Source of the DNA: Sporothrix humicola
Lineage: Eukaryota; Ascomycota; Sordariomycetes; Ophiostomatales; Ophiostomataceae
Length of the DNA: 63,426 nt
Assembly: GCA_021396245.1 (NCBI GenBank)
Contig: WNYE01000142.1
Coordinates: 1-63,426, forward strand
Direction: 5' to 3'
Part shown: positions 33,838-43,079 of the stretch, in pieces
Numbering within the stretch: position 1 is the first letter of the stretch
Layout: the number at the start of each line of letters is the position of its first letter
Made by a program: the position numbers and the translations under genes
Notes under the pieces: model-generated
Told to the model about the DNA's origin: nothing
The model's database searches: none
The model's input: the letters and a program-made list of their open reading frames with translations, nothing else

Positions 33838-35002
33838 TTACCGGTAGCGCCACAGGGACAGGGTGTTGTGGCGCTTCCAGGTCTTGCGGCGGCCAGCCTT
33901 GGTCTTGTTGAACTTGTGGCCCTTGTTGAGACCGCGGGACTTCTTGCCGGTGGCAGTGAGGCCGCGCGACTCGCGGTGCTTGTGGACCGGGTTGACGATC
34001 CAGTTGATGCGGGGATCGCGGCGGATGGCGGCGTGCTGGGGGTCGACGAGGATGACCTCAAAGTACTTGTAGGTGGAGTCCTGGTTGATCCAGTACGAGT
34101 TCAGGACGCGCAGGTTGGCGCAGCGGCGGCCGACACGCTCCTCGGCGGTGGACTTGAGCGAGCGCTGGTACTTGAGCTGGTTCACACCCTGGTTGGTGGG
34201 CTTGCCGTAAGTGGCACCCTTGCGAACGGGCTTCTTGCGGCCACCACGGCGGACGCGCACGCGGTAGATGACATAGCCCTGCTTGGCCTTGTAGCCGAGA
34301 CGGCGGGCCTTGTCGGGGCGCGAGGGGCGCGAGGCACGGTGGATGACGTTCAGCTGACGGTACTAAATTGCAGGAAAACACTCTCAGTCAGCATTGGATT
34401 GAAACCATTTAACAAAAATTTCAATGACAAGCGACAATAGATCAACAAGTGTCTTTCTGCCCGGGTTTCCAGGACGGAAGTCGGGAAAGAGGAGACACGA
34501 AAGAGCGGTCATTGAGACGAGAGGCAATGAGGAGAGACTGCGTGAGAGGAATGACTGATGAGAACAGACGGGCCGGCATTGAGGCAAAAAATCGAACGAG
34601 CCAACAATTGAGGATATGCACGAAGAGAGACATTTCGGTCTCAAATCCAGCCATCCTCAACTGCATTCCGACTCGATCATCATGCCTCGCTGCCATCCCG
34701 TCGTCTCGTCATCCCTCTCTCAATCCCTCTCCATCATCCTCTCGACTCTCATGTCCTTCCGTCGTCTCTTCTTCCCGACAACTCGGCCTGCGTTGGTATG
34801 GTTCTGCCTTCGTAAAAGAAGACCGGCAACGATGAGGGATATGCAAGAGCGGCTTGTTTTTCGAATGGTTGTTGTCTTTTTTGGCTCACGGAGGATAGGT
34901 ATTGTTTCAACGTACTTCCCAGCAGCGGACGCGCAGGAGGAAACGCAGCACATCCGACTGCTTGCGCTTCTGGAGCTCTTCGACGTACTTGAGGGCACCC
35001 AT
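33838..35002 (-). CDS. rpl15: 60S ribosomal protein eL15
   Basis: Large-subunit ribosomal protein that lies deep in the 60S, contacting 25S rRNA. Two exons, 35002-34916 and 34362-33838, with a 553-bp intron (GTACGT...ATTTAG); 203 aa, exactly the family length. Exon 1 encodes MGALKYVEELQKRKQSDVLR... ending RCWE, and exon 2 resumes with YRQLNVIHRASRPSRPDKAR (quoted in part). The rest has GRKKPVRKG, YWINQDSTYKYFEVILVD and the basic C-terminal tail ending SLWRYR. A long first intron is common in fungal ribosomal protein genes. A TCACGTGA element lies 414 bp upstream of the start. Confidence 0.96.
34363..34915 (-). other. Long intron of the eL15 gene
   Basis: 553 bp, about nine times the length of the other simple introns here. 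I looked for a C/D-box snoRNA: an ATGATGA lies on the sense strand near 34682, but no CTGA D box follows within a suitable distance. The intron function, if any, is open. Confidence 0.7.
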
Positions 35003-36843
35003 TGTGACTGTCTGGTTAGATGAAAAGAAAACGAAGAATGACAAAAGAGGCGAATGAGTGTGAACAAACCAGAGTTCTCTCGAAATGGCGATGGTTGTCG
35101 ATGGTGGTCGTTGGGTGATGGAGAGGAGAAAGGGTCAAAAAGAGGAGGGGGACGAAAAGATCCTTTCACACACTTTTTTTTCTTCGATACTTTCAGACAC
35201 TCCGCTCTTTCCCAGACCGGGGCCACTCTTTTTTGGGCGGTGGAATTGGATTTTTCGCACAAAGGAGTGGGTCTCGCACTTTTTTTGCGCTTAGTTTTCC
35301 CGCCCTCTTGCCCAGTAAAAGTGATTTTTCCTGTGTGAAGCCCTAATTTCTTGTCGCAAAAATGCGCTAGTCCAGAAGTGGATGCTATGGATGAATAATT
35401 ATATCACATGAACTCTCACGTGAAACAGTCTGAAATGGACATTGATCTGGACCCATTTCATTCTCTTGACCAAGTGGCCAATCAGGTATCGTATTTGAAC
35501 AACGTCGTCAATGAATGGGCATGAAGCTGGACTTCGTTAACCACGGATTTGGAATAAGCCTAAGTACGAGGGTACCTTGAAGGGTAAATCTGTGTGGCTA
35601 TATCAGAGGATCATAATGAGCATTAGTGAATTAGAGCGCTAAAACGTTGGGCTATCTTCTTTAATCTTTGGAGATTTTGAGATAGAGTTGTGTGTGGCGG
35701 CACGTCGATATCCGCGACAGTGTGTACGTCGTAGACTGTGTCGGCTGGACGTCCTTGTTCCGTTTCTGTTAAGGTCCGAGTTTTCCATCCGACTTCCCCA
35801 CTCGAGTTAACACCCGAGCAGATCAAGGGTATTTCACGGGTGAAGCTATTTCGATCAACCCTTTTCCATAATCGCCCTAATAGAGATACGCCTTTTCACG
35901 ACGAGTTCTCATGTAATACTTCTAGAATGGAAGTGAGATATCGTTGAAATAAGTTAAATTCTTTAAAAGAGTAAAAGAACAACCACAGCATAATGTATCC
36001 AATTCCAACTTCTTACATCAAAACACAGCCAATAAACGAATATCAAGTCCGCCAAGCGCGCTACTTAAATAACTGCTACGGTTGCACAAACGTGTCACGA
36101 GCTACTTCACTATCCTTTTCAGTGTCGAACGAACGGCTTTGACTGGGAGGACCAGAAAAGGGTGTCGTCGTGAGAGTCACGATACTTAAAACCATTTAAT
36201 CTACAGGGACTGTCACTAATAGCATGGGACCGAATAACAAGGCTGGGCGAGAGGCAAAATTCCACCCAGTCGTTAATGGCAATAGAACCTAGTATCGTGA
36301 CATTTGATCTTATCACCTACTTTAATAATCAAGCGTCAACAGACACAGTTTTTTTTCGCTGAGCTTACACCAGTGGCAGTAGGATTCCATTAACTCTGAG
36401 GGTTTGTTGTGGGTGGGCGTGATCATTCCAATGGCCTCTAGGACTACGACCAAGCGCCAGATGAATTTTCCTGGCAAAGAGCCATATCAGCATCATTTCA
36501 CGGCTGCCCCTGTGCTTGAGTTTTCTCCAATAAGCTGTAATGGACTCTCACGTCCGATCGGCCATTTATTGGGGGATAGCAGCATTGCGTGTTGCATGTG
36601 CCAAGATATCGGCGTTCTCTTACGCTCCCTTCCCTGAGGGCAACTGGTATTGTCAGTAGCCAAACCGAGCTCGAACAGTGCATCTCAGCCGTATGAAGCC
36701 GAATCGGGCTACCGATTTTTCCATGTATAAACTGCCTATGTCTCTCTCAATTTAACTGTCACATATTACTTTGATCTATGTAATATATATCGATTTACCC
36801 GCAAAATAATTATTGACATAACTTGAGCAAACCTCCACTAACT
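35003..36843. other. eL15 promoter and 3' flank of the DHCR24-like gene
   Basis: 1.8 kb without a credible gene. TCACGTGA at 35416-35423 is the notable promoter motif. An open frame of 67 codons on the - strand (35826-35623) has no family I recognise. An 11-bp inverted repeat (36177-36187 and 36291-36301) brackets 103 bp but lacks target-site duplications. 36750-36830 is AT-rich. Confidence 0.5.
35416..35423. promoter_or_regulatory. TCACGTGA palindrome upstream of eL15
   Basis: E-box-type palindrome 414 bp upstream of the eL15 ATG, one of four in the window. Confidence 0.35.
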
Positions 36844-38468
36844 TCAGCCTTGCTTCAGAGCCTTCACCTTTGGGGCCGGCGTCTTACTCATCAAGTAGTC
36901 ACCGCCAAGAACCGCCATGAGGACACCGTATAATCCACGCATTGGCCAGATGCTCCAGAAGAGAGCCAAAAGCCATGAGAGCAGACCGCGTGTACCATCT
37001 GCCTTCTTCTCTGCCACCTTCACCTTGTCATAGACGGTTGGCAACCATTCTGCGCCGTACTTCCGACGCACGGCATCATATGACTTCCGATCATAATGTG
37101 CCCAGAACTCTTCCTCCGTATAGTATGCGTGGGCGTAGAGCCATTTTTTGCCGCCAAGCTCGTAAACCTTCTGCTCCAAGAGACGGTTTGCGTGAACAAA
37201 AGCGTCATGGTTAGAAAGTCCTGAGCGAAGGGGTCCCCACACACCAAAGTTCATCAACTGGCCGTCGGGGCCGTCTTTGCTGAGGCGAGCAAAACCTGAA
37301 TGCAGTCCGTGTTCTGCATCGGGAGAACTGCGTGCGAGGAGTAAAGGGCACAGCCATAGCGGGTAGATGTTGAGGGTGCTTTCCAGCCAGTCAACAAACT
37401 CATCCACCTTTTCATATGGCACACCGACATCCTGCACCATGTAAAAGTCTGCTAATCCACTTTCGTGTAGGGCACGATACATGGTTCTTGTGTGCATGAA
37501 TGGGTTTAGGACAAGCCGAGTAATGCGGTTGAAAGGGACAAGGAAGTAGTCGAAGGAGTACTTGGCGGCCCAAAAGCCACCGCGGTCGTAGCGAAATAAG
37601 TAATCCACAAGAGGAACGTACTCGGTAATGGTCTCGTTTGGCGCTTTTGGTAGTTTTTTAAGCATCCGGCGAACGTGAACGTAGAACCAAGGATCGTGTA
37701 TACGGGTGAAGCGGCTGATGGCTTCGCCTTGAGGCACCGTATTAACGAAGCTGCCTGAGCACACGACCGTAGTGTTTTTAGAAAATATAATACCGTCCAC
37801 GTAGTCAACATCCTCACGCGCTAGTTTTCGTTAGCTTATACGTTCTACCACATCAACTTACAATCACTAATAATAATAAACATACCAATCTCATCCTGAA
37901 TTTGTTTCTGGGAGCCGAACACTGTGTTCTGGAGCGTGTATGACAGTCGTACATATGGCTTTGCCTCTTGCAACTGTACTTCAAGCAAAGTAACAACGCC
38001 CAGTGTGCCAAATGCCGATGCGGCACCCCAGAAAAGATCTGTATTCTCTCCGTCGATGCGTGATGCCCGGACCAAATTACCGTTACCGAGGATAATTTCA
38101 ATCCAGTTGATCGTGGCGTCGAAAGGGCCGAAGCGGTAAGACGAGCTCTCCCCAGACGTGCCGGAGAATCCGCCTCCAACCGTGATGCCGGGGAACTCCA
38201 TCACGACAAGAGGCACAAGTCCCTTAGCCACGGTGGCGGCGACAAGTGCGTCCATGGGGACGTTTGGCTCAACTAACGCAGTCCTCTTCTCCACGTCAAT
38301 CGCTAGGACACGGTTCAACTTACTAGTATCCACCGTGTTGTCAGGCCGGCGTTGCGAGCGGCGTGTGCTGTTGGTTGAGCCATGGTAGATGCGAAAAGGC
38401 TGTTTCAGCGCAGCAAAATGTTTGACGCGTTCGGCGATTGATTTTGCAATCTTGTCGTGGGCGTCCAT
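36844..38468 (-). CDS. DHCR24-like FAD-binding oxidoreductase
   Basis: Two exons, 38468-37886 and 37820-36844, with a 65-bp intron (GTATGT...GCTAACG...CTAG); 519 aa, close to the 516 aa of animal DHCR24. The FAD-binding (PCMH/VAO-type) signature VEPNVPMDALV then GITVGGGFSGTSGESSSYRFG (about residues 67-115, quoted in part) matches delta(24)-sterol reductases. The ENTDLFWGAASAFGTLGVVT block follows. The C-terminal half has YDRGGFWAAKYSF and WLYAHAYYTEEEFW. A hydrophobic segment near the C-terminus could anchor it to the ER. Animals and plants use this enzyme to reduce the sterol C24 double bond; ascomycetes make ergosterol by C24 methylation, so the fungal substrate is uncertain. The next sequence upstream is an AT-rich island with gene relics. 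Confidence 0.85.
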
Positions 38469-38640
38469 CGTGTTTGCAGGTAGATGTTGTGTTGTTTTGT
38501 TTGGAAGTTGCTAACGGGAGAAACTGTGCGCAGCGCTCTTTACATATGGTCTGAAACATGTGGCCTATGGTTGACCATTTGGAAAAAAGGGCAAAAAACA
38601 TCGGGGTGGTCTAAGCTCCCGCCTGTGTTACCACTTTAAG
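38469..38640. other. Short promoter region of the DHCR24-like gene
   Basis: About 170 bp of ordinary composition between the start codon and the AT-rich island; the functional promoter is thus short or runs into the island. Confidence 0.4.
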
Positions 38641-38835
38641 GCCCGTAGAATATACAGTGAATCAACTGTAAAAGGTATACGGCCTGTTGATTCTTTAAAC
38701 GCGTTTTTTATAATTAAGAATAGTCGTAAAAAGTAAATTAAATAAGTTATTTTTATTATTTATCTCTCTTTTTACTTATATATTACTTTTTTTATTTTAA
38801 AACTTTAAGTTTTATACGTTGTATAAGTTCACCAG
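38641..38835. other. Second AT-rich island
   Basis: Strongly A/T-rich with sharp edges. It directly abuts the broken end of the ALDH relic. 38768-38790 matches 68-90 of the first island at 22 of 23 positions, so both may be mutated copies of one dispersed repeat, though A/T bias makes matches easier. Confidence 0.6.
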
Positions 38836-39130
38836 TTAATCAACAGCAGCGACCACCTGGCCTTTGGTAGCTGTGAGGAGGCCAGAGATACGGTCCCAGT
38901 GCATGGGGCTGATGATACGGGCCATCTTGCCGTCTGCCGACGGTTCGGCGCCGTAAAAGGCGGGGATGGTCTTCTTCATGGCCTCGACAAAAGCGTCGTA
39001 TATCGCATCAACGACAAGGGCGTAATCCGGCGCGACGTAGGTCTGGCCGGCGCAGGTGAACTTGCCCCGCGCGATGCGGCGTGCAGTTAGCTCCAGGTTG
39101 GCGGCCGGCAGTGCGCAAACATCCTGATTA
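38836..39130 (-). pseudogene. Aldehyde dehydrogenase fragment with lost catalytic Cys
   Basis: On the - strand a GC-rich stretch of about 93 codons reads NLELTARRIARGKFTCAGQ-TYVAPDYALVV..., then FVEAMKKTIPAFYGAEP and MARIISPMHWDRISGLL, ending at a TAA. This is the catalytic-loop region of an ALDH3-like (fatty) aldehyde dehydrogenase. The nucleophile normally in AGQTC is Tyr here, encoded by TAC, one G-to-A change from TGC on the coding strand. Only a small part of the ~500 aa enzyme is present; the upstream part is replaced by a LigB-like fragment, and the downstream part ends at the AT-rich island. It cannot be an active enzyme. Confidence 0.75.
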
Positions 39131-39375
39131 AGACTAGGTACGTGTCGTGGATATAAAGTCGAACGTGGCGTTGGGGCAGGCGTCGATGCCGGCGGCGCGC
39201 AGCATGTTGATCACCTGTTGTCCCGTCTCCAGGTCCGCCCTCAGTTTGAAACCCTCGTACCGCTCCCGCGCGACGTACGCTACTGGGTTCTTCCCCGGGG
39301 CCGGATTCATGGCCACCTCGACCCGGTCGCCCAGCGTCTCCCAGTGCGCGCCTATTATCACGATACCTGGGGAGA
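39100..39375 (-). pseudogene. LigB-type extradiol dioxygenase fragment, frameshifted
   Basis: The - strand reads PGIVIIGAHWETLGDRVEVAMNP (quoted in part), APGKNPVAYVARERYEGFK, TGQQVINMLRAAGIDACPNATFDFI, then shifts frame into HDTYLVLIRMF. It resembles fungal LigB-family (DOPA-dioxygenase-like) proteins, where a metal-site His lies in GAHWE and a second in the IHDT region. The frame break is explained by two extra bases (an AT duplication) at about 39151-39154. The N-terminal HG(S/G) metal-binding region and the C-terminal half are missing. It runs straight into the ALDH fragment. I am sure it is a broken, transposed piece; the family assignment is good but from memory of the motifs. Confidence 0.55.
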
Positions 39376-40159
39376 CGAGTCTGTAAACGCACATCGAGAA
39401 GATAAACCCAGAGAATGAGGCTGTCATATCTCATGCGTCTATCCCACCCATCATCCCACTCCCCACGGTTGCCATAAGTTGACTGGGTGGCTCTTACGTA
39501 TATAATGGCGCTCTTGCGTCTCCGAGACAAATTTTCTCAGTGGACAGCGATCGCCTACGCCTACACCTTTGATTTTTTTGCCCTCGTGACCATTCTCTCC
39601 CACGCAGTCGCGTGTCTTTCCTTTTCTTCTTCTGTTTCCTTTTCTTTTTTTTCTCCTTTTCACCCCATTTACGCCACCTCGGTGACTTTCCGGGATGTGA
39701 GGCTGACACGGCGTCGGAGGGTGGCCCCCCGAACGAGGCAAAGTTCTGATTTTTGACCGACAGCCAAATACGGGCATGTGATCTCTTGCCCGATGCAGCT
39801 CACCGAGGAGGGAATTAAAAGAAAAATTCAGCTGGCACAATTTTCTCATTCCCTTTATCTTATTCGTCTCTTAGCAAGTGTGATGGTCCCCATGCTATAC
39901 TTGGATGGGGAATGTGTCGTGTGTTGCAAAGTGCAGTAACTGTGTTAGTGAAAAAGGCCGCATCTGGATCGTCCTTGGAAGGCTCGGCCAGGCCGCTTAG
40001 CTGGATAGTGGCTGCCGTTTCCTGATCAAAGCCCGTGGATTCCAAAATATTCGTAGGAGCAAGATTTGTATGATGAAAACTGCCATTCTATCCAAAACTA
40101 GATTCATGAAATACTATCAATAGTGGTTAAACGAAAAGAAGAAAAAAAAATCGGCAAAT
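39376..40159. other. Spacer between relics and ate1
   Basis: About 780 bp. 39590-39660 is a pyrimidine-rich run on the + strand. 39860-40150 forms the 3' flank of the arginyltransferase gene. No gene was seen. Confidence 0.5.
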
Positions 40160-43079
40160 TCAAGACGACGGGTGTCGCCGGAAGTCTAGGCAAAGCTGCA
40201 AGGCCAGGTCCGAGCCCATCATCGCCACCATTTCCGCCACCTTGTTCTTGAAGCTGGAACCATCCAGGTACGTGCCTTGATCCCATGCAGCCAGGTAATG
40301 GACAGGGAACATTTGGGGCCGTAGCGAGGTAATAATGGGAATGTCATCCAGATGGTACCGAGCCACGTTTGTCATGGGTGGCAGACCTGGCATGTTGCTC
40401 GTGAAAAGCGGCACATTCGGCGAGTCCCCATCTTCAGACTCGGAGTCTTCGTCGCCATCATTGTCGGCCCCATTGTCTTCCTCCGTATTGGACTCCCCAC
40501 TGGCAAGATCCATCGCTACATCTTCAGCCTGAACGGGCACATCCGCTGCCGATCCGTGGAATGACAGGGGCTTTCCAATACCAAAGAGTCCGAGACCATA
40601 TTTGTCGCTGTTGGCTTGGTCGTTTGGGTCATGCTTCTTCAACAACTCGCGCTTATACTCCTCCATCTTCTCGTGCGAGAAGCTCACATAGGCCTGTTTG
40701 TCGAACAGAGCAAGAGCTTCTTTATCAAGAAGGTCCCAGCTGGATGGCAACTCCGGATCGAGCACATATTGTGGTGCGAAATCTATCTTGTACCGCATCT
40801 TGGGACAGCTGTGGATGTAGAATCCAGAGTACCACCACCTGTATCCGCCTTCGATGCAGAGTGCGATCTCTCTCATTGCACCGAGTTTGCCGGGACTGTA
40901 TTCATGGATCGACTCGTGGTATAGGAAGTAGACAGCACTAACGCAATGGGGTAGCAGGTCAAGAACACCAATGGCAACGAGGCGCCCATCCAGGCGGTAG
41001 CATTGGTGGTACGAGCCGAGCTTCTTCTCGCGACCAGTCGAATCCGTAACAGTCTCTCGCCGCACAGGAGAGTTGCACAGGAAATTCGTAAATCCCTTTT
41101 TGGTAATCTTGGATGGCGGCTCCTTGTGCACGATACGCTGGTAGTTTTCAAACACCTCATACTTTTCGTCCGTGTATGTGTCTGGCTCCAAGGTCACTTC
41201 AAACCGGTGTGCGGGCTCTGTAGCCTTTAGAGGCTCAACTGGTTCTTCCGGCTGTGGACGAGTCGGCAGCACCTGGCCATTGCTGTTATCCTTGGGCTTT
41301 GCTCCTTTGCTAGCCTTCTTGTTGCGAGGTGGAGGTAGCGGTGGTAGTTTATTGCTCTCCGCCTCGTGAATACGCTCAACCAGATCGAAGGTCGTATCAC
41401 GTCGCTTCGCATCCGCACGGGACCGAGCATTCACACGGGCAGCTTCTTTGGCATAACCGTCCCCGATAATAAACCGGTTAAACCGGTTGACAGTCTGGCG
41501 CTGATCCCGCGTAGCACGATACGCATCGGCGTCGAGCCGAATGGAGTAATGAGGACAACAGGCCTTCCTTTGATTGGGACGGTAGAGAAGTGTGCCCGAT
41601 CGCCTCCAGCACCGGTCCAGTAAAATCTGGTATAGCTGAGGGGTCAAGGAGTGGCCCGAAGCATAGTACGAATAACCTAGAATTTGTTAAAAATCAAACG
41701 AGCAAACAGTAAGAGCAATAAGCATGGCAGGACACGTCACAACGACACTCTTCAGCAGATGCTGGGATCAGAAAATAGTGCCGCATGACGCAGTACTCGC
41801 ACTCGGTCGACAACCGAGAACAGCGTCGGTGGACGGAGAGTGGTGATGGGATAGTGGGGGGAAGAGATCCGGGGTTCATCTGTGTGGGGGTCCGCCATGA
41901 CGTGGAGGGATTGCCGTGTGCCGTTGGCCGATACCAATATTTCCAGTCAATGACGGCCGGGTAAGGCAAGGCAAACGACCCGGTGAAGGAGTAAATAGCA
42001 ACAGGCCAATGGCAACATGGTATTGGCCCATATTGCAATGCAAGTACAAAGGGCATTGGCGTTTGGCAAATCTGTGGTGTACGGTAACATAAAATGAAAG
42101 GTATTCTGTCTTACGTTTGTTTGGTCTGCCATTGCTTCCGTCATTGTGACAGTAACCGCATGTTGGTGAATTGCAGTAACCTAATTGAGAAGAATAGGAC
42201 AATCATCGTCAGTTTAACATGTCCGAAGAACGAGGCGTGGCAAGTAGCTGGTGAATGCACAGGCAGTACAGTATTTCATGGAGGGAGCGGATGTCAAGAG
42301 CATGAAAAAAGAGTCACATGGGCATCAGGGCCAAAAGAAAACGTAATACGTGGGCGATGGAAAACGAAGGAGTATCCCACGCCGCTGAGCAAAGGACATC
42401 TCCTGGATCAGAAAAACCAATGGGGCAATGCAAGACAATGTGAGCCAGTTAAGATCACACCCGAATCTGGCACCCTGCACTGCAAATAGTTGGGAGAAGG
42501 CAGTGATAGGGCGTTGTATGGGCACATGAGGTGGGATGAAAGACACCAGTACGGAGTAACATGAAGTAAGTAAATAAAAGGAAGCAAATGTAGGGTGGTG
42601 GTGGATCGGATCTCGCGAACCACGGGAGGCAGAAAAGTGAAAAGTGAAAAAAAGCTTAACAGCAAGTTGCGTGGTTGGTGCATCCATCCCAGCCAAGGAG
42701 CCTATGAACAAAGTGGGGGATTTGTGGTTTGGGCAATGTTCGACAAAGGGTGATCTAGAAGGGCCAACGGACGGGGCCGCACGACGCACGAGGGGAAATG
42801 GTTGGGCGAGAGTGGGCGACGAAAGCTCGGCGGATTTTGGTGCAAGCGTATTTTTATGGTGAGGTGAGGCAGGCAGGTCATACTTTGAAGGGAACATATG
42901 TTGAGGAACACTGCACCTCGTACATATGCATATGTGTGCTTGTGTGAATGTGTGTGGGGAGGGCAATACAAGCGAATGTACGGAGTAGATTTTATGGAAA
43001 GGAAAGAAAAGGGCAGCTCACCAATTGGCATAACATAGGATAGCCGGTCTCGCTGAGAACTCGTGTCGGGGGTCTCCAT
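40160..43079 (-). CDS. ate1: Arginyl-tRNA--protein transferase (arginyltransferase)
   Basis: Transfers Arg from Arg-tRNA to N-terminal Asp/Glu (and oxidised Cys) of proteins, creating N-degrons for the ubiquitin system. Three exons: 43079-43022, 42180-42115 and 41676-40160; introns of 841 bp (GTGAGC...AATTAG) and 438 bp (GTAAGA...TTCTAG); 546 aa. All junctions keep frame (both phase 1). Exon 2 supplies the family motif SPTCGYC (Cys27, Cys30) and exon 3 the CCPHYSIRLD pair (Cys81, Cys82), the cysteine quartet reported to bind a metal cluster or haem. C-terminal blocks include YHQCYRLDGRLVAIGVLD, HEYSPGKLGAMREIAL, WWYSGFYIHSCPKMRYK and the DFAPQYVLDP region. Acidic and Lys-rich insertions lie at about 130-170 and 410-450. 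The split N-terminus is confirmed by motif continuity across the splices. Confidence 0.92.
41677..42114 (-). other. Second intron of ate1
   Basis: 438 bp between the exon coding NGRPNKR and the exon starting YSYYASGHSL. No internal gene was seen. Confidence 0.8.
42181..43021 (-). other. First intron of ate1
   Basis: 841 bp between the exon ending VMPIG and the 66-bp exon starting YCNSPTCGYC. It is the longest intron in the window. The open frames inside it lack family resemblance. Confidence 0.75.

Noticed and set aside
34675..34690. ATGATGA (C-box-like) inside the eL15 intron on the sense strand
   Set aside because: No CTGA D box follows within about 200 bases and there is no terminal stem, so a C/D snoRNA is not supported.
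35623..35826. 67-codon - strand frame in the eL15 upstream region
   Set aside because: It reads protein-like in part but is short, ends at nothing conserved and matches no family known to me. Too weak to annotate.
36177..36301. 11-bp perfect inverted repeat bracketing 103 bp, MITE-like
   Set aside because: No target-site duplication, and a few such 11-bp inverted pairs at this spacing are expected by chance in 63 kb.
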